Assembly (NCBI RefSeq): GCF_007827595.1
Contig: NZ_VISR01000003.1
Location: 372,001 to 436,000 of the forward strand
Source of the DNA: Streptomyces sp. BK340
Lineage (GTDB): Bacteria; Actinomycetota; Actinomycetes; Streptomycetales; Streptomycetaceae
Direction: 5' to 3'
DNA: 64,000 nucleotides
Below are positions 8,969-18,364 of this stretch, piece by piece. Position 1 is the first letter of the stretch. Every line of letters begins with the position of its first letter. The notes beneath the pieces were generated by a model. That model ran no database searches, was not told where the DNA came from, and saw only the letters and a program-made list of their open reading frames with translations. A program made the position numbers and the translations under genes.

Positions 8969-9754
8969 GTGCCGAGGACCGGTGACCCCGCTCGTCCCGT
9001 GGCCGGCTCCGCGCTCGACTCACTGGACTTCGATCTGGACCGCACGAGTCCGGTGCCGCTCTACTACCAGCTCGCCCAGCAGCTGGAGGCGGCCATCGAG
9101 CACGGCATCCTCGCCCCCGGGAACCTCCTGGGCAACGAGGTCGACCTGTCCGTGCGCCTCGGCCTGTCCCGGCCGACCGTCCGCCAGGCCATCCAGTCCC
9201 TGGTCGACAAGGGGCTGCTGGTGCGCCGCCGCGGCGTCGGCACCCAGGTGGTGCACAGTCAGGTCAAACGGCCCCTGGAACTGAGCAGCCTCTACGACGA
9301 CCTGGAGTCGGCCGGACAGGGCCCGACCACCCGGGTGCTGCGCAACGAACGCGTCCCGGCCGGCGCCGACGTGGCCGCGGCCCTCGGCATGGCCGAGGGC
9401 GCCGAGGTCGTCGTGCTGGAGCGGCTGCGCTGCACCCACGGACAGCCGGTGGCGTTCCTGTGCAACTACCTGCCCGCGGCACTGCTCGAACTCGACACCG
9501 GGCGGCTGGAGTCGACGGGTCTGTACCGGATGATGCGCTCGGTGGGCATCAGCCTGCACAGCGCCCGCCAGACCGTCGGCGCGCGCAGCGCCACCGTCGA
9601 AGAGGCCGCACTGCTGGACGAGAAGGAGGGCGCGGCCCTGCTCACCATGCAGCGCACCGCCTACGACGACACCGGGCGGCCGGTGGAGTACGGCACCCAT
9701 GTCTACCGGGCGTCGCGCTACGCCTTCGACTTCCAGCTTCTGGTCAGACCCTGA
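8969..9754 (+). CDS. GntR/HutC family transcriptional regulator
   Basis: A 261-aa repressor-type regulator. A winged helix-turn-helix occupies about residues 25-90 (PLYYQLAQQLEAAIEHG, LSRPTVRQAIQSLVDKGLL), followed by a UTRA ligand-binding domain of the HutC subfamily. GTG start at 8969 with GGAGGT 5-10 nt upstream. Its position after iolD suggests that it senses an inositol pathway compound or a sugar phosphate and controls the flanking operons. A TGGTC-A-GACCA palindrome just past its stop resembles HutC-class operators such as that of DasR. Confidence 0.88.
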   Translation: MPRTGDPARPVAGSALDSLDFDLDRTSPVPLYYQLAQQLEAAIEHGILAPGNLLGNEVDLSVRLGLSRPTVRQAIQSLVDKGLLVRRRGVGTQVVHSQVKRPLELSSLYDDLESAGQGPTTRVLRNERVPAGADVAAALGMAEGAEVVVLERLRCTHGQPVAFLCNYLPAALLELDTGRLESTGLYRMMRSVGISLHSARQTVGARSATVEEAALLDEKEGAALLTMQRTAYDDTGRPVEYGTHVYRASRYAFDFQLLVRP

Positions 9755-9773
9755 CACTCCTGGTCAGACCAGG
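9741..9773. promoter_or_regulatory. Candidate GntR/HutC operator pair
   Basis: A perfect 15-bp palindrome (7-bp arms CCTGGTC and GACCAGG around a central A) spans 9759-9773. Its core TGGTCAGACC occurs again at 9741-9750, exactly 20 bp (two helical turns) upstream, at the end of the regulator gene. HutC-subfamily proteins such as DasR bind TGGTCTAGACCA, one base longer at the centre. The target promoter could be the binding-protein operon at 10045. Confidence 0.45.
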
Positions 9774-9798
9774 AAACGGAATCACTCGTGTTCACACA

Positions 9799-9827
9799 GC
9801 CCCCGCGGCCGCAGTTGCCGCGGGGGC
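9799..9827 (+). terminator. Hairpin terminator after the GntR gene
   Basis: A perfect 11-bp GC-rich stem (GCCCCCGCGGC and complement) with a 7-nt loop, 44 nt after the regulator stop. It separates the iolD-gntR unit from the next carbohydrate operon. Confidence 0.75.
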
Positions 9828-9911
9828 CACTTTGCCTGCCCTTCAACAAAGTTGCAGGTAACGATGACGATTACGTTTCGGGCAAGAGACCCCCCAGTGC
9901 GACCCGAGCTA

Positions 9912-9941
9912 TTGACGCATGAGCGGACATGGGGCTGTTAT
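9912..9941 (+). promoter_or_regulatory. Candidate promoter of the second sugar operon
   Basis: TTGACG (9912-9917) and TGTTAT (9936-9941) are separated by 18 nt. This would give a leader of about 95 nt before the ATG at 10045. The rest of the 290-nt gap holds the operator pair and terminator listed separately; no further gene is visible in it. Confidence 0.4.
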
Positions 9942-10044
9942 TACGCCCACGATGTTCGGTCGAGTTGGTTTCTGATCGGTTTCGAAGACCTTTCGGTGAT
10001 CGACTCATCCCCTTGACCGAACCCTGTATGCCTCAGGAGCCGCC

Positions 10045-11358
10045 ATGCGCCTCTCCCCTTCCGGTCTCTCGGTCCCGGGTCCCAGCCGTCGCTCGCTGCT
10101 GCGCGGAGCGGGCGGTGCCGCCCTCCTCGCAGGTGCCGGCATACCCCTGCTGTCCGCCTGCGGCGGCAGCGGTTCGTCCTCCGACCCGAAGACCGTCACC
10201 CTCGGCTCCAACGCCTCCGACGCCGTGCCGAAGAAGGCCTTCACAGATGTCTACGCGGCCTTCAAGAAGCAGTCCGGCATCACGGTCGATGTGAACACGA
10301 AGGACCACAACACCTTCCAGGAGCAGATCAACTCCTACCTGCAGGGCACTCCGGACGACGTGTTCAACTGGTTCGCGGGTTACCGGATGCAGTTCTTCGC
10401 GGCGAAGAAGCTGGCCACGCCGATCGACGACGTGTGGGCCAAGATCGGGGACAACTTCCCCGACGCGATGAAGAAGCTGAGCAAGGGCGAGGACGGCAAG
10501 TACTACTTCGTGCCGCTGACCACGTACCCGTGGGCGGTCTTCTACCGCAAGAGCGTCTTCCAGCAGCACGGTTACAAGGTCCCCGCCACGTGGGACGAGC
10601 TGGTCGCCCTGTGCAAGCAGATGAAGAAGGACGGCCTGGTCCCGATCGCCTTCGGCGACAAGGACGCCTGGCCCGCGATGGGCACCTTCGACCAGATCAA
10701 CTTCCGCCTCAACGGCTACGACTTCCACGTCCAGCTGATGGCGGGCAAGGCCTCCTGGACCGACGCCAAGGTCAAGGCCGCCTTCGACCACTGGGCCGAG
10801 CTGCTCCCCTACCACCAGGACGGCTTCATGGGCCGCACCTGGCAGGACGCCGCCCAGTCGCTCGTGTCCAAGAAGGCCGGCATGTACCTCCTGGGCTCCT
10901 TCGTGGCCCAGCAGTTCACCGCCAAGGCCGACCTGGACGACCTCGACTTCTTCCCCTTCCCGGAGATCAACCCCACGTTCGGCCAGGACACCGTCGAGGC
11001 GCCCACCGACGGCTTCATGGTCAGCAAGGCCCCCAAGAACCACGCCGGGGTGGTGAAGCTGCTGGAGTACCTGGGCTCCCCGGACGCCGAGCAGACCTAC
11101 CTCAAGGGCGACCCGAGCGTGGTGGCCGCCTCCGGCAAGGCCGACACCTCCTCCTACTCGGCGCTGCAGAAGAAGGCGTTCGACATGATCAGCGGTGCCA
11201 AGAGCCTCACCCAGTTCATGGACCGCGACTCCCGGCCGGACTTCACCTCGACGGTGATGCAGCCCGGACTGCAGAAGTTCCTGCAGAACCCCAAGGGCGT
11301 GGACAGCTTGCTGTCGTCGATCGAGCGCCAGAAGAAGCAGATCTTCGCATCCTCGTGA
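10045..11358 (+). CDS. Carbohydrate ABC transporter substrate-binding lipoprotein (Tat type)
   Basis: A 437-aa family 1 extracellular solute-binding protein. The signal has a twin-arginine motif (SRRSLLRG, residues 14-21) and a lipobox LSAC with Cys39, so it is exported folded by Tat and lipidated. The body shows the SBP1 pattern (KKQSGITVDVNTKDHNTFQ, NWFAGYRMQFF, YPWAVFYRKSVF). AGGAG lies 6 nt before the ATG. First gene of an operon with two permeases and a GH42 enzyme, so the ligand is probably a galactose-containing oligosaccharide; this is inferred. No ATPase is encoded here; such systems usually share MsiK. Confidence 0.9.
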   Translation: MRLSPSGLSVPGPSRRSLLRGAGGAALLAGAGIPLLSACGGSGSSSDPKTVTLGSNASDAVPKKAFTDVYAAFKKQSGITVDVNTKDHNTFQEQINSYLQGTPDDVFNWFAGYRMQFFAAKKLATPIDDVWAKIGDNFPDAMKKLSKGEDGKYYFVPLTTYPWAVFYRKSVFQQHGYKVPATWDELVALCKQMKKDGLVPIAFGDKDAWPAMGTFDQINFRLNGYDFHVQLMAGKASWTDAKVKAAFDHWAELLPYHQDGFMGRTWQDAAQSLVSKKAGMYLLGSFVAQQFTAKADLDDLDFFPFPEINPTFGQDTVEAPTDGFMVSKAPKNHAGVVKLLEYLGSPDAEQTYLKGDPSVVAASGKADTSSYSALQKKAFDMISGAKSLTQFMDRDSRPDFTSTVMQPGLQKFLQNPKGVDSLLSSIERQKKQIFASS

Positions 11359-12347
11359 GCAGCGGCATGACGACCGACACGACGACGAAGACCCCGGAGG
11401 CGGCCGACGTGCCGCCTCCGGGCGCTGCTTCCGCATCCAAGCGGGGCGCGCAGGGCCACCGGCGCCTGCTGACCCGCCGTGACCGGCTCACGCTCGCCCT
11501 GATGGCGGGCGTGCCCACGGTCCTGCACGTGGCCCTGGTCTGGGTCACCGCCCTCGCCTCCATCGCGCTCGCCTTCACCACCTGGGACGGCATCGGGTTC
11601 GACTCGATCAAGTGGGTCGGCCTCGACAACTTCACCCAGCTCTTCAACGACAACCCGCAGTTCTGGCCGGCCGTCCAGCACAACGTCGTCTGGTTCGTGG
11701 TGCTGATCCTGATCCCGACGCCGCTCGGCCTGTTCCTCGCCGTGCAGCTGGACAAGAAGATCCGGTTCAGCCGCGTCTACCAGACCGCGTTCTTCCTGCC
11801 TGTCGTCATCTCCATGGCATGCATCGGCTTCGTCTGGCAGCTCGTCTACAACCCGGACACGGGCCTGATCAACAGCATCATCGGGGCCAACAGGCCCGGC
11901 CACTACATCGACTGGATCGGCGACCCCAAGCTGAACCTGTGGGCCGTGCTCATCGCCGCCTCCTGGCGGCACACCGGCTACATGATGATCCTGTACCTGG
12001 CCGGCCTGAAGAGCGTCGACCCGTCGCTCAGGGAGGCCGCCGCGCTGGACGGCGCGGGCGAGTGGCAGACGTTCAAGAACGTCATCTTCCCGACCCTGCG
12101 CCCGACCAACACGGTCGTCCTGGTCGTCACCATCATCGAGGCGCTGCGCGCCTTCGACCTGGTCTTCGTCTTCAACAAGGGCGCGCAGGGCACCGAGTTG
12201 CTGTCGATCCTGGTGACCAACAACATCATCGGCGAGTCCAGCCGGATCGGTTACGGCTCGGCCATCGCGGTCGTCCTGCTGGTGATCTCCCTCGCGGTGA
12301 TCATCCCGTATCTGATCGCCACCTTCCGGAAGGAGCGGCGCGCATGA
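11355..12347 (+). CDS. Carbohydrate ABC transporter permease 1 (MalF-like)
   Basis: A permease of about 330 aa with six hydrophobic helices and the EAA loop EAAALDGAGEWQTFKNVIFP, which contacts the ATPase. Its proline-rich cytoplasmic N-terminus is typical of actinobacterial MalF-type subunits. The GTG at 11355 overlaps the upstream stop by 4 nt (GTGA); the in-frame ATG at 11367 is a possible alternative and neither has a Shine-Dalgarno. It pairs with the next gene to form the membrane channel. Confidence 0.9.
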   Translation: MSSGMTTDTTTKTPEAADVPPPGAASASKRGAQGHRRLLTRRDRLTLALMAGVPTVLHVALVWVTALASIALAFTTWDGIGFDSIKWVGLDNFTQLFNDNPQFWPAVQHNVVWFVVLILIPTPLGLFLAVQLDKKIRFSRVYQTAFFLPVVISMACIGFVWQLVYNPDTGLINSIIGANRPGHYIDWIGDPKLNLWAVLIAASWRHTGYMMILYLAGLKSVDPSLREAAALDGAGEWQTFKNVIFPTLRPTNTVVLVVTIIEALRAFDLVFVFNKGAQGTELLSILVTNNIIGESSRIGYGSAIAVVLLVISLAVIIPYLIATFRKERRA

Positions 12348-13228
12348 GCACGACTGTCACGCTGAAGCGGCGCCCCCCTGTCCGGCCGGCCCGCGTCCTG
12401 CTGCACGTCTTCCTCGCCGGCACGGCCCTGGCATGGCTCGCGCCCCTGCTGTGGGCGGTCTTCTCGGCACTGCGGCCGTACAGCGAGACCAGCGCCAAGG
12501 GCTATGTGTCCTGGCCGGACACGCTGAACTTCGACAACTTCAAGAACGCGTTCGTCCAGTCGGACATGATGCACTACTTCGGCAACACGCTGATCATCGC
12601 CGTACCGGCCGTGCTGCTGACGCTGTTCCTGTCGTCGATGGTCGCCTTCTACGTCAGCCGGTTCGACTTCCGGCTCAACCTGGCGCTGCTGCTGGTCTTC
12701 ACGGCGGGCAACCTGCTCCCGCAGCAGGTCATCATCACCCCGCTGTACCGGCTGTACCTGCTCACCGACCTGCCCGGCATCACGGCGAGCGGCAAGCTGT
12801 ACGACTCCGCGCTCGGGCTCGTGCTGATCCATGTGGCGTTCCAGTCCGGCTTCTGCGCCTTCGTGCTGAGCAACTACATGCGCTCGCTGCCGCACGAGCT
12901 GACGGAGGCCGCGCTGGTCGACGGGGCCTCGGTGTGGCGGCTGTACTGGCAGATCACGCTGCCGCTGTGCAAGCCGGCGATGGCGGCCCTGGCGACCCTG
13001 CTGTCGATCTGGATCTACAACGACTTCTTCTGGGCCCTGGTGCTGATCTCGACCGGTGAGAACATGCCGATCACCTCGGCGCTGAACAACCTCTCCGGCC
13101 AGTACTTCACCGACCCCAACCTGGTGGCCGCCGGTGCCCTGCTCACCGCGATACCGACGCTGATCGTGTACTTCGCGCTCCAGCGCCAGTTCGTCAGCGG
13201 TCTCACCCTGGGCTCCAACAAGGGCTGA
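12344..13228 (+). CDS. Carbohydrate ABC transporter permease 2 (MalG-like)
   Basis: A 294-aa permease with six helices and the EAA loop (ELTEAALVDGASVWRLYWQITLP). The ATG at 12344 overlaps the permease 1 stop by 4 nt (ATGA). It forms a heterodimer with permease 1 in a CUT1-type importer. The 35-nt gap to the GH42 gene suggests that all four genes are one transcript. Confidence 0.9.
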   Translation: MSTTVTLKRRPPVRPARVLLHVFLAGTALAWLAPLLWAVFSALRPYSETSAKGYVSWPDTLNFDNFKNAFVQSDMMHYFGNTLIIAVPAVLLTLFLSSMVAFYVSRFDFRLNLALLLVFTAGNLLPQQVIITPLYRLYLLTDLPGITASGKLYDSALGLVLIHVAFQSGFCAFVLSNYMRSLPHELTEAALVDGASVWRLYWQITLPLCKPAMAALATLLSIWIYNDFFWALVLISTGENMPITSALNNLSGQYFTDPNLVAAGALLTAIPTLIVYFALQRQFVSGLTLGSNKG

Positions 13229-13263
13229 GGCGCACGCACTTGAAAGAGAACGAAGAAATCCCA

Positions 13264-15282
13264 GTGAAACGCACCCTGTCCGTCCCCGGCCTCGCCTACG
13301 GCGGCGACTACAACCCCGAACAGTGGCCCGAGGAGGTGTGGGCCGAGGACATGCGCCTGATGCGCGAGGCCGGGGTGACCCTGGTCAGCGTCGGCATCTT
13401 CTCCTGGGCCCTGCTGGAGCCGTCCGAGGGCGAGTTCGACTTCTCGCGCACGGACCGGATCCTGGATCTGCTGCACGAGAACGGTATCGCCGCCGACCTG
13501 GCCACCTCCACGGCGGCGCCTCCGGCGTGGTTCTTCCGCGCCCACCCCGAGGCGCTGCCGGCCGACCGGGACGGCCGTACCCTCTCCTACGGCAGCCGGC
13601 AGACGTTCTGCCCTTCCAGCCCCGCCTACCGCGAGGCGGCGCTGCGCATCACGGGCGCGCTGGCCGAGCGGTACGCCGGTCATCCGGCCGTCGCCATGTG
13701 GCACGTGCACAACGAGTACGGCTGCCACAACGCGGCCTGCTACTGCGACACCAGCGCGGCGGCCTTCCGCCGCTGGCTGCGGGCCCGCTACGGCGACGAC
13801 CTGGCCGCCCTCAACGACGCCTGGGGCACAGCCTTCTGGTCCCAGTGGTACTACGACTGGGAGGAGATCCTGCCGCCGCGCGCCACCGGCGCCGTACCCA
13901 ACCCGACGCACCAGCTGGACTGGCGCCGTTTCTGCTCCGACGAGCTGCTGTCGCTGTACACGGCCGAGCGGGACGTGCTGCGGGCGGCGGCCCCCGCGAT
14001 CCCGGCCACCACCAACTTCATGGTGATGGCCACCTTCGACGCCCTCGACTACTGGCGCTGGGCACCGGAGCTGGACATCGTCGCCAACGACCACTACCTG
14101 ATGTCGGCCGACCCCGAGTCGGAGATCGACATCGCGCTGAGCGGCGACCTGATGCGCTCGCTGGCGGGCGGCCCGTGGCTGCTGATGGAGCACTCCACCG
14201 GCGCGGTGAACTGGCAGCCCGTCAACCGGGCGAAGAACCCGGGTGAGTTGCGCCGCAACGCACTGGCCCATGTGGCGCGCGGGGCGGACGGCATCGCGTA
14301 CTTCCAGTGGCGGGCCGCGAAGGCGGGCGCCGAGCAGTGGCACTCGGCGATGCTGCCGCACGCGGGCACCGACAGCCAGATCTGGCGGGACGTGGTCCGC
14401 CTGGGCGCCGACCTGAAGGCCCTGGCCGAGGTCCGGGGCAGCACCGGTCCCGCCGAGGTCGCCGTCGTCTGGGACTGGAACGCCCGCTGGGCCCTGGAAC
14501 TGCCCTCCCAGCCGAGCGGCGAACTGCGGTACCTGGACCTGGTCCGGGCCTGGTACGAGCCGCTGTGGCGGTCCGGCGTGGCCGTGGACTTCGTCCGCCC
14601 CGACGCGGATCTGTCCGCCTACCGGCTGGTCCTGGCGCCGAACCTGTACCTGGTCGACGACACCGGCGCGGCGAACCTCGCGGCGTACACCGGGCGGGGC
14701 GGCACCCTCGCCGTCGGCTTCCACAGCGGGGCGGTGGACGAGAACTGCCATGTGCGGCTGGGCGGTTACCCGGGGGCGTTCCGGGACGTGCTGGGTGTGC
14801 GCTCCGACGAGCCGTTCCCCCTGCTGCCCGGACAGCGGATCGCCCTGAGCGGTGCCGTGCCGGACGGCGCGACGGGCACGCTGTGGTCGGAGCGGCTGCG
14901 TCCGGAGGGCGCCGAGGAGGTCGCGGCGTACGCCGACGGCCCGCTGGACGGCGTCCCTGCGGTCACCCGGCACGCCTACGGCACCGGGACCGCCTGGTAC
15001 CTGGCCACGCTCCCCGACCCGGCCACACTCGCCGCCCTCCTGGACCGGATCCGCACCGAGGCGGGCGTGGAGCCGGTGCGCACCGCCCCGGACGGTGTGG
15101 AGGTGGTCCGCAGGCGCGGCCCGGAGGCGGACTACGTCTTCGTGATCGACCACTCCGGCCGGGGCGCGGACCTGCCCGTCGCCCCGGGCGCCACGGAGCT
15201 GCTCACCGGCAAGGAGACGGCCGGTTCGGTCACGGTCGCGCCCGGGGACGTGGCGGTGGTCCGGGAGCCGCGCGGTCGGTGA
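13264..15282 (+). CDS. GH42 beta-galactosidase
   Basis: A 672-aa glycoside hydrolase of family 42. The N-terminus GGDYNPEQWP is a family mark. Acid/base Glu151 lies in HNEYG and the nucleophile Glu309 in MEHST. Cys116, Cys154, Cys159 and Cys161 match the zinc site of bacterial GH42 enzymes. A trimerisation and a C-terminal beta domain follow. No signal peptide is seen, so it acts inside the cell on the sugar brought in by the upstream importer, probably releasing galactose. GTG 13264 follows a purine-rich AAGAGAACGAAG stretch; TTG 13240 in the same frame is an alternative. Confidence 0.92.
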   Translation: MKRTLSVPGLAYGGDYNPEQWPEEVWAEDMRLMREAGVTLVSVGIFSWALLEPSEGEFDFSRTDRILDLLHENGIAADLATSTAAPPAWFFRAHPEALPADRDGRTLSYGSRQTFCPSSPAYREAALRITGALAERYAGHPAVAMWHVHNEYGCHNAACYCDTSAAAFRRWLRARYGDDLAALNDAWGTAFWSQWYYDWEEILPPRATGAVPNPTHQLDWRRFCSDELLSLYTAERDVLRAAAPAIPATTNFMVMATFDALDYWRWAPELDIVANDHYLMSADPESEIDIALSGDLMRSLAGGPWLLMEHSTGAVNWQPVNRAKNPGELRRNALAHVARGADGIAYFQWRAAKAGAEQWHSAMLPHAGTDSQIWRDVVRLGADLKALAEVRGSTGPAEVAVVWDWNARWALELPSQPSGELRYLDLVRAWYEPLWRSGVAVDFVRPDADLSAYRLVLAPNLYLVDDTGAANLAAYTGRGGTLAVGFHSGAVDENCHVRLGGYPGAFRDVLGVRSDEPFPLLPGQRIALSGAVPDGATGTLWSERLRPEGAEEVAAYADGPLDGVPAVTRHAYGTGTAWYLATLPDPATLAALLDRIRTEAGVEPVRTAPDGVEVVRRRGPEADYVFVIDHSGRGADLPVAPGATELLTGKETAGSVTVAPGDVAVVREPRGR

Positions 15283-15298
15283 GCCGCGTCCGGTGAGG

Positions 15299-15325
15299 GG
15301 GCGCACCCGCCGGGCGGGTGCGCCC
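15299..15325 (+). terminator. Hairpin terminator after the GH42 gene
   Basis: A 27-nt near-perfect palindrome (GGGCGCACCCGCC, one base, then the complement) lies 17 nt after the GH42 stop and closes the sugar operon. Confidence 0.75.
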
Positions 15326-15459
15326 GCCCGGCCGGGGGACATCAGCCGGACGCGCCCTCTCCCGCCCCCTCGGGCGCGTCAGAGCACCGCCTCCGACCGG
15401 TTGGTGGAAAATCCCGAGGACGGTTCCAACGACGAGGAGCAACGAGAGGTCGCGGGCTG

Positions 15460-16128
15460 ATGGGGCGGGAGCCAATCGGTGTGTGGTCGTGGCGTATGCC
15501 GGACAGCCGGGAGAACTTCGGCGACGCCCTCGGTCCGCTGATCCTGGAGCGCCTCGGCCTTCGCGTGCGGAGAGTCTCCGTCCGCGACGCGGAACTCGTG
15601 GCGTGCGGGTCGATCCTGCACAAGCTGACGAATCCGGCCACGGTGGTGTGGGGTTCCGGTCTGATGCATCCGCTTCCCCTGTGGGCTCCGCCGCGGACGG
15701 TACTGGCGGCCCGCGGCGCGCACACCGCCGCCTACCTGGGCGTCGATGTGCCGCTCGGTGACCCGGGACTGCTGGTCGGCGCACTGTGGGAGCGGTCGCC
15801 GGTGGTGAAGCACCGGCTCGGTGTGGTGCCGCACTGGCTGGACCGCCGGCCGTATCCGGACGCGGACACCGTGATCGACGTGACCCGTCCGGTGGACGAG
15901 GTCATCGCGCAGATCACCTCCTGCGCGGTCGTCGCCTCCTCGTCACTGCACGGGATCGCGGTCGCGGATTCGTTCGGGATTCCCTCGATGCGCCTTCCGT
16001 ACGCGCGGACCGGGGGTGAGGACATCCCCTACGTGGACTACAAGTTCACGGATTATCTGACCGCCCTCGACCGCCCGCTCCCCGAGATTCAGACCACACT
16101 GGTCGACGCGCTGAGGGCGGTCTACTGA
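15460..16128 (+). CDS. Polysaccharide pyruvyl transferase family protein
   Basis: A 222-aa single-domain member of the polysaccharide pyruvyl transferase (WcaK/CsaB-like) family. Marks are NFGDALGPLILERLGLR at the N-terminus, GSGLM, RGAH, GDPGLLV and SSSLHGIAVADSFGIP. Relatives move a ketal pyruvate onto sugars of exopolysaccharides or wall polymers. It is shorter than the usual 300-400 aa. GAGG lies about 12 nt before the ATG. It stands alone between a terminator and a convergent gene, so its sugar substrate is unknown. Confidence 0.75.
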   Translation: MGREPIGVWSWRMPDSRENFGDALGPLILERLGLRVRRVSVRDAELVACGSILHKLTNPATVVWGSGLMHPLPLWAPPRTVLAARGAHTAAYLGVDVPLGDPGLLVGALWERSPVVKHRLGVVPHWLDRRPYPDADTVIDVTRPVDEVIAQITSCAVVASSSLHGIAVADSFGIPSMRLPYARTGGEDIPYVDYKFTDYLTALDRPLPEIQTTLVDALRAVY

Positions 16129-16196
16129 GCATTGACCGCACGCGACACAGGCGCGATGCGAGTCGTCCTTCGGTCCGACTTCGATCCGAGGCGTCG

Positions 16197-16979
16197 TCAG
16201 GGCGCCGGGTCGCGGGCGAGGGCGGTCAGCACGAGCCTGGTCTTCATCTCGCCGGTTCGCGGCAGGTCGACGTCGCGGTTGCGCAGGGCCTGTGCGAGCA
16301 GTTCCTCTGTCCTGGTCGCGTCGGCGATGTCGGCGCGCACCGAGACCTCGAGGAAGTGCAGGTCCTTGACGGACCACTCCTCGAGGGCCACGGAGTGCGG
16401 CAGAGTGTCCCAGTCCTGCTTCCACCTGACGGCGCGCACCGGGCCGAGCGCCCTCAGGCCCTTGAGGTCACCCTTCTCCAGTTCGACCGCATCCCGCAGC
16501 AGGTGGCGGTGCGGCTTGGTGAGGAGCCCGTCCAGCGCACCGCGCTCAGGCCTGAGCGCCGACTCGACAAGCTCCTCGTCGGCCTTCCGGTCGTCCTGCA
16601 GCGACGCGGACAGCATGGGCCTGAAGGCGGGACCGGTCCGGTCCTCCTCGATCCTGAACTCCCACTCCTCGTCCTCATCCTTGAGGTTCTTCTGCCACTC
16701 GGGCGGCAGCGGCGGGCACGGCCGCAGCTTGACGGTCATGTCCATCTCGCGCTCGTCCCCGTGATCCCCGTCGTCCACGCGCAGACGGAAGATGACCCCT
16801 CGCTCGAGGAAGGGCAGCGAGATGCCGTCACCGCCCCTCCTCGGGCTGTCCCAGAAGTGAATGGTGCGACGGCGGCCCTCGCCGGCCCGGAGCCCGAGCG
16901 CGGCGAGGGCCCCCCGAGCTTCGTCGCCGGAAAAGCTGATCTTGATTTCGGCGGTGGCGGCCGTCAGGGTCTCTGCCAT
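16197..16979 (-). CDS. CYTH-like hypothetical protein
   Basis: A 260-aa soluble protein. The N-terminal EIKISF strand, HFWDSP, LERGVIFRLRVDDG and DMTVKLR alternate charged residues in the manner of CYTH/triphosphate tunnel enzymes, which bind inorganic or organic triphosphates. The canonical ExExK motif is reduced to EIK here, so activity is uncertain. Divergent from the DUF2278 gene, with a 91-nt gap. The family call is tentative. Confidence 0.5.
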   Translation of the reverse strand: MAETLTAATAEIKISFSGDEARGALAALGLRAGEGRRRTIHFWDSPRRGGDGISLPFLERGVIFRLRVDDGDHGDEREMDMTVKLRPCPPLPPEWQKNLKDEDEEWEFRIEEDRTGPAFRPMLSASLQDDRKADEELVESALRPERGALDGLLTKPHRHLLRDAVELEKGDLKGLRALGPVRAVRWKQDWDTLPHSVALEEWSVKDLHFLEVSVRADIADATRTEELLAQALRNRDVDLPRTGEMKTRLVLTALARDPAP

Positions 16980-17070
16980 AGTGCCTTTATCGCATAATGT
17001 GATGGTATATGCACTCTGAGTATTCGAACACTGGGGCCGTTACCGTTCCCAACGATTCGGAGGACGAGTC

Positions 17071-18081
17071 ATGCCGTTGAAGAGATACGGGGTGCTGGCC
17101 GCCCGCGCCGTCGACCGGCGCCGGGAGGGATCCAGCGACACCCCGCACTACCAGATCCACCTCACCGACGACGCCGGCACCCATTACCGGGCCGCGGTCA
17201 ACGTCGAGTCCCAGCAGGCGCCCTCGGAGCTGCTCTACCTGGCCGACGACAACTTCCGCCACCCCGTGACGCAGCTGCTTCCCCCGGCCGGCGGCGGATG
17301 GACCGCCCTGCCGTCGCAGCCGGGCGCCGCCGCCCTGGACTTCATCCGCGGCAACCTCTTCGACCCCGCCTCGATGCGGACCCTCCCGCCCGACCTCGTG
17401 GGCGCCGACAACGACCTGGCCGATCTGCTCGACCACTACGTGCAGCGGGCCATCGCCGATCCCACCGCCGCCCTCTACGTCTTCGGACAGCAATGGGGAC
17501 CCGAGACGGGCGCCGCCGACAAGGTGTTCGGGTTCGAGCCCGGCAACGGCGTCCACGACATCCACATGAACCAGGGCAACAGCGGGCGCTTCCGCTCCGA
17601 CAACGGAGTCCGGCAGGACGGAGCCCTGCTCGTGCACCTCCCGGCCGAGGACCGCTGGGTCGCCGTCTTCCTGGCCTTCCAGTCCCAGGCCTGGCACACC
17701 GACAACGCCACCGGGAACCCCATCGGCACCGCACCGCCCCGCCCCAGCGACCACGAGGAACCGGTACGGATCATGGCCGCGCTGGTCAATCCCGTCGGCC
17801 CCGCGCCCGAGGCCGAGACCATCACGGTGCTCAACGCCTCCCCCGCCCCGGTCGACCTCCGGGGATGGCACCTCGCCGACCAGAACCGGCAGACCATCCC
17901 TCTCCCCACCGGCACACTCCCGCCCGGCACCACCCTCACCGTCCCGGCCGACGGCAACGGATTCCACCTCGGCGACCAAGGCGGCACCATCACCCTGCTC
18001 GACCCTGACGGCCTCAAGGTCCACGGCGTCTCCTACACCGCGCAGCAAGCGCGACGCGAGGGCCGGACCATCACCTTCTGA
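17071..18081 (+). CDS. DUF2278 family protein with C-terminal lamin-tail domain
   Basis: A 336-aa protein. Residues 1 to about 220 match DUF2278 (YukJ-like): PLKRYGVLAARAVDRR at the start, QQWGPE, GIHDIHMNQGN-like VHDIHMNQGNS and a QSQAWHTD segment. Residues about 245-335 form a lamin-tail-like beta sandwich (VDLRGWHLADQ, GNGFHLGDQGGTITLLDPDG). The function of DUF2278 is not known. AGGACGAG lies before the ATG. No signal peptide. Confidence 0.75.
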   Translation: MPLKRYGVLAARAVDRRREGSSDTPHYQIHLTDDAGTHYRAAVNVESQQAPSELLYLADDNFRHPVTQLLPPAGGGWTALPSQPGAAALDFIRGNLFDPASMRTLPPDLVGADNDLADLLDHYVQRAIADPTAALYVFGQQWGPETGAADKVFGFEPGNGVHDIHMNQGNSGRFRSDNGVRQDGALLVHLPAEDRWVAVFLAFQSQAWHTDNATGNPIGTAPPRPSDHEEPVRIMAALVNPVGPAPEAETITVLNASPAPVDLRGWHLADQNRQTIPLPTGTLPPGTTLTVPADGNGFHLGDQGGTITLLDPDGLKVHGVSYTAQQARREGRTITF

Positions 18082-18132
18082 GATCCCGTCACTCCGCAGC
18101 AGGCGCAGTGCACCGGTCCCCAAAAACGGCCA

Positions 18133-18166
18133 AGAGCCCGTTTCGGATTTCTCCGAAACGGGCTCT
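18133..18166 (-). terminator. Terminator of tRNA-Pro
   Basis: A perfect 14-bp stem (AGAGCCCGTTTCGG and complement) with a 6-nt loop lies 19 nt past the tRNA 3' end when read leftward. A short T run follows about 7 nt further on. It can also stop rightward transcripts from the DUF2278 gene. Confidence 0.85.
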
Positions 18167-18185
18167 GACCTGCGACTTTCACAAG

Positions 18186-18259
<74 letters not shown>

Positions 18260-18364
18260 ATGCGCTCACTCGCGGTGACCCGCGTGATCGCGCGAACAGA
18301 ACTTTACCCCACCGGCGGGGGTGCGCCGAAGAGGGCCCGGGGCGGGGCGGCGACAATCGGTCGT

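Noticed and set aside
13015..15342. 775-codon minus-strand open frame over the GH42 gene
   Set aside because: The plus strand encodes a full GH42 enzyme with both catalytic glutamates; the opposite frame has no recognisable domain.
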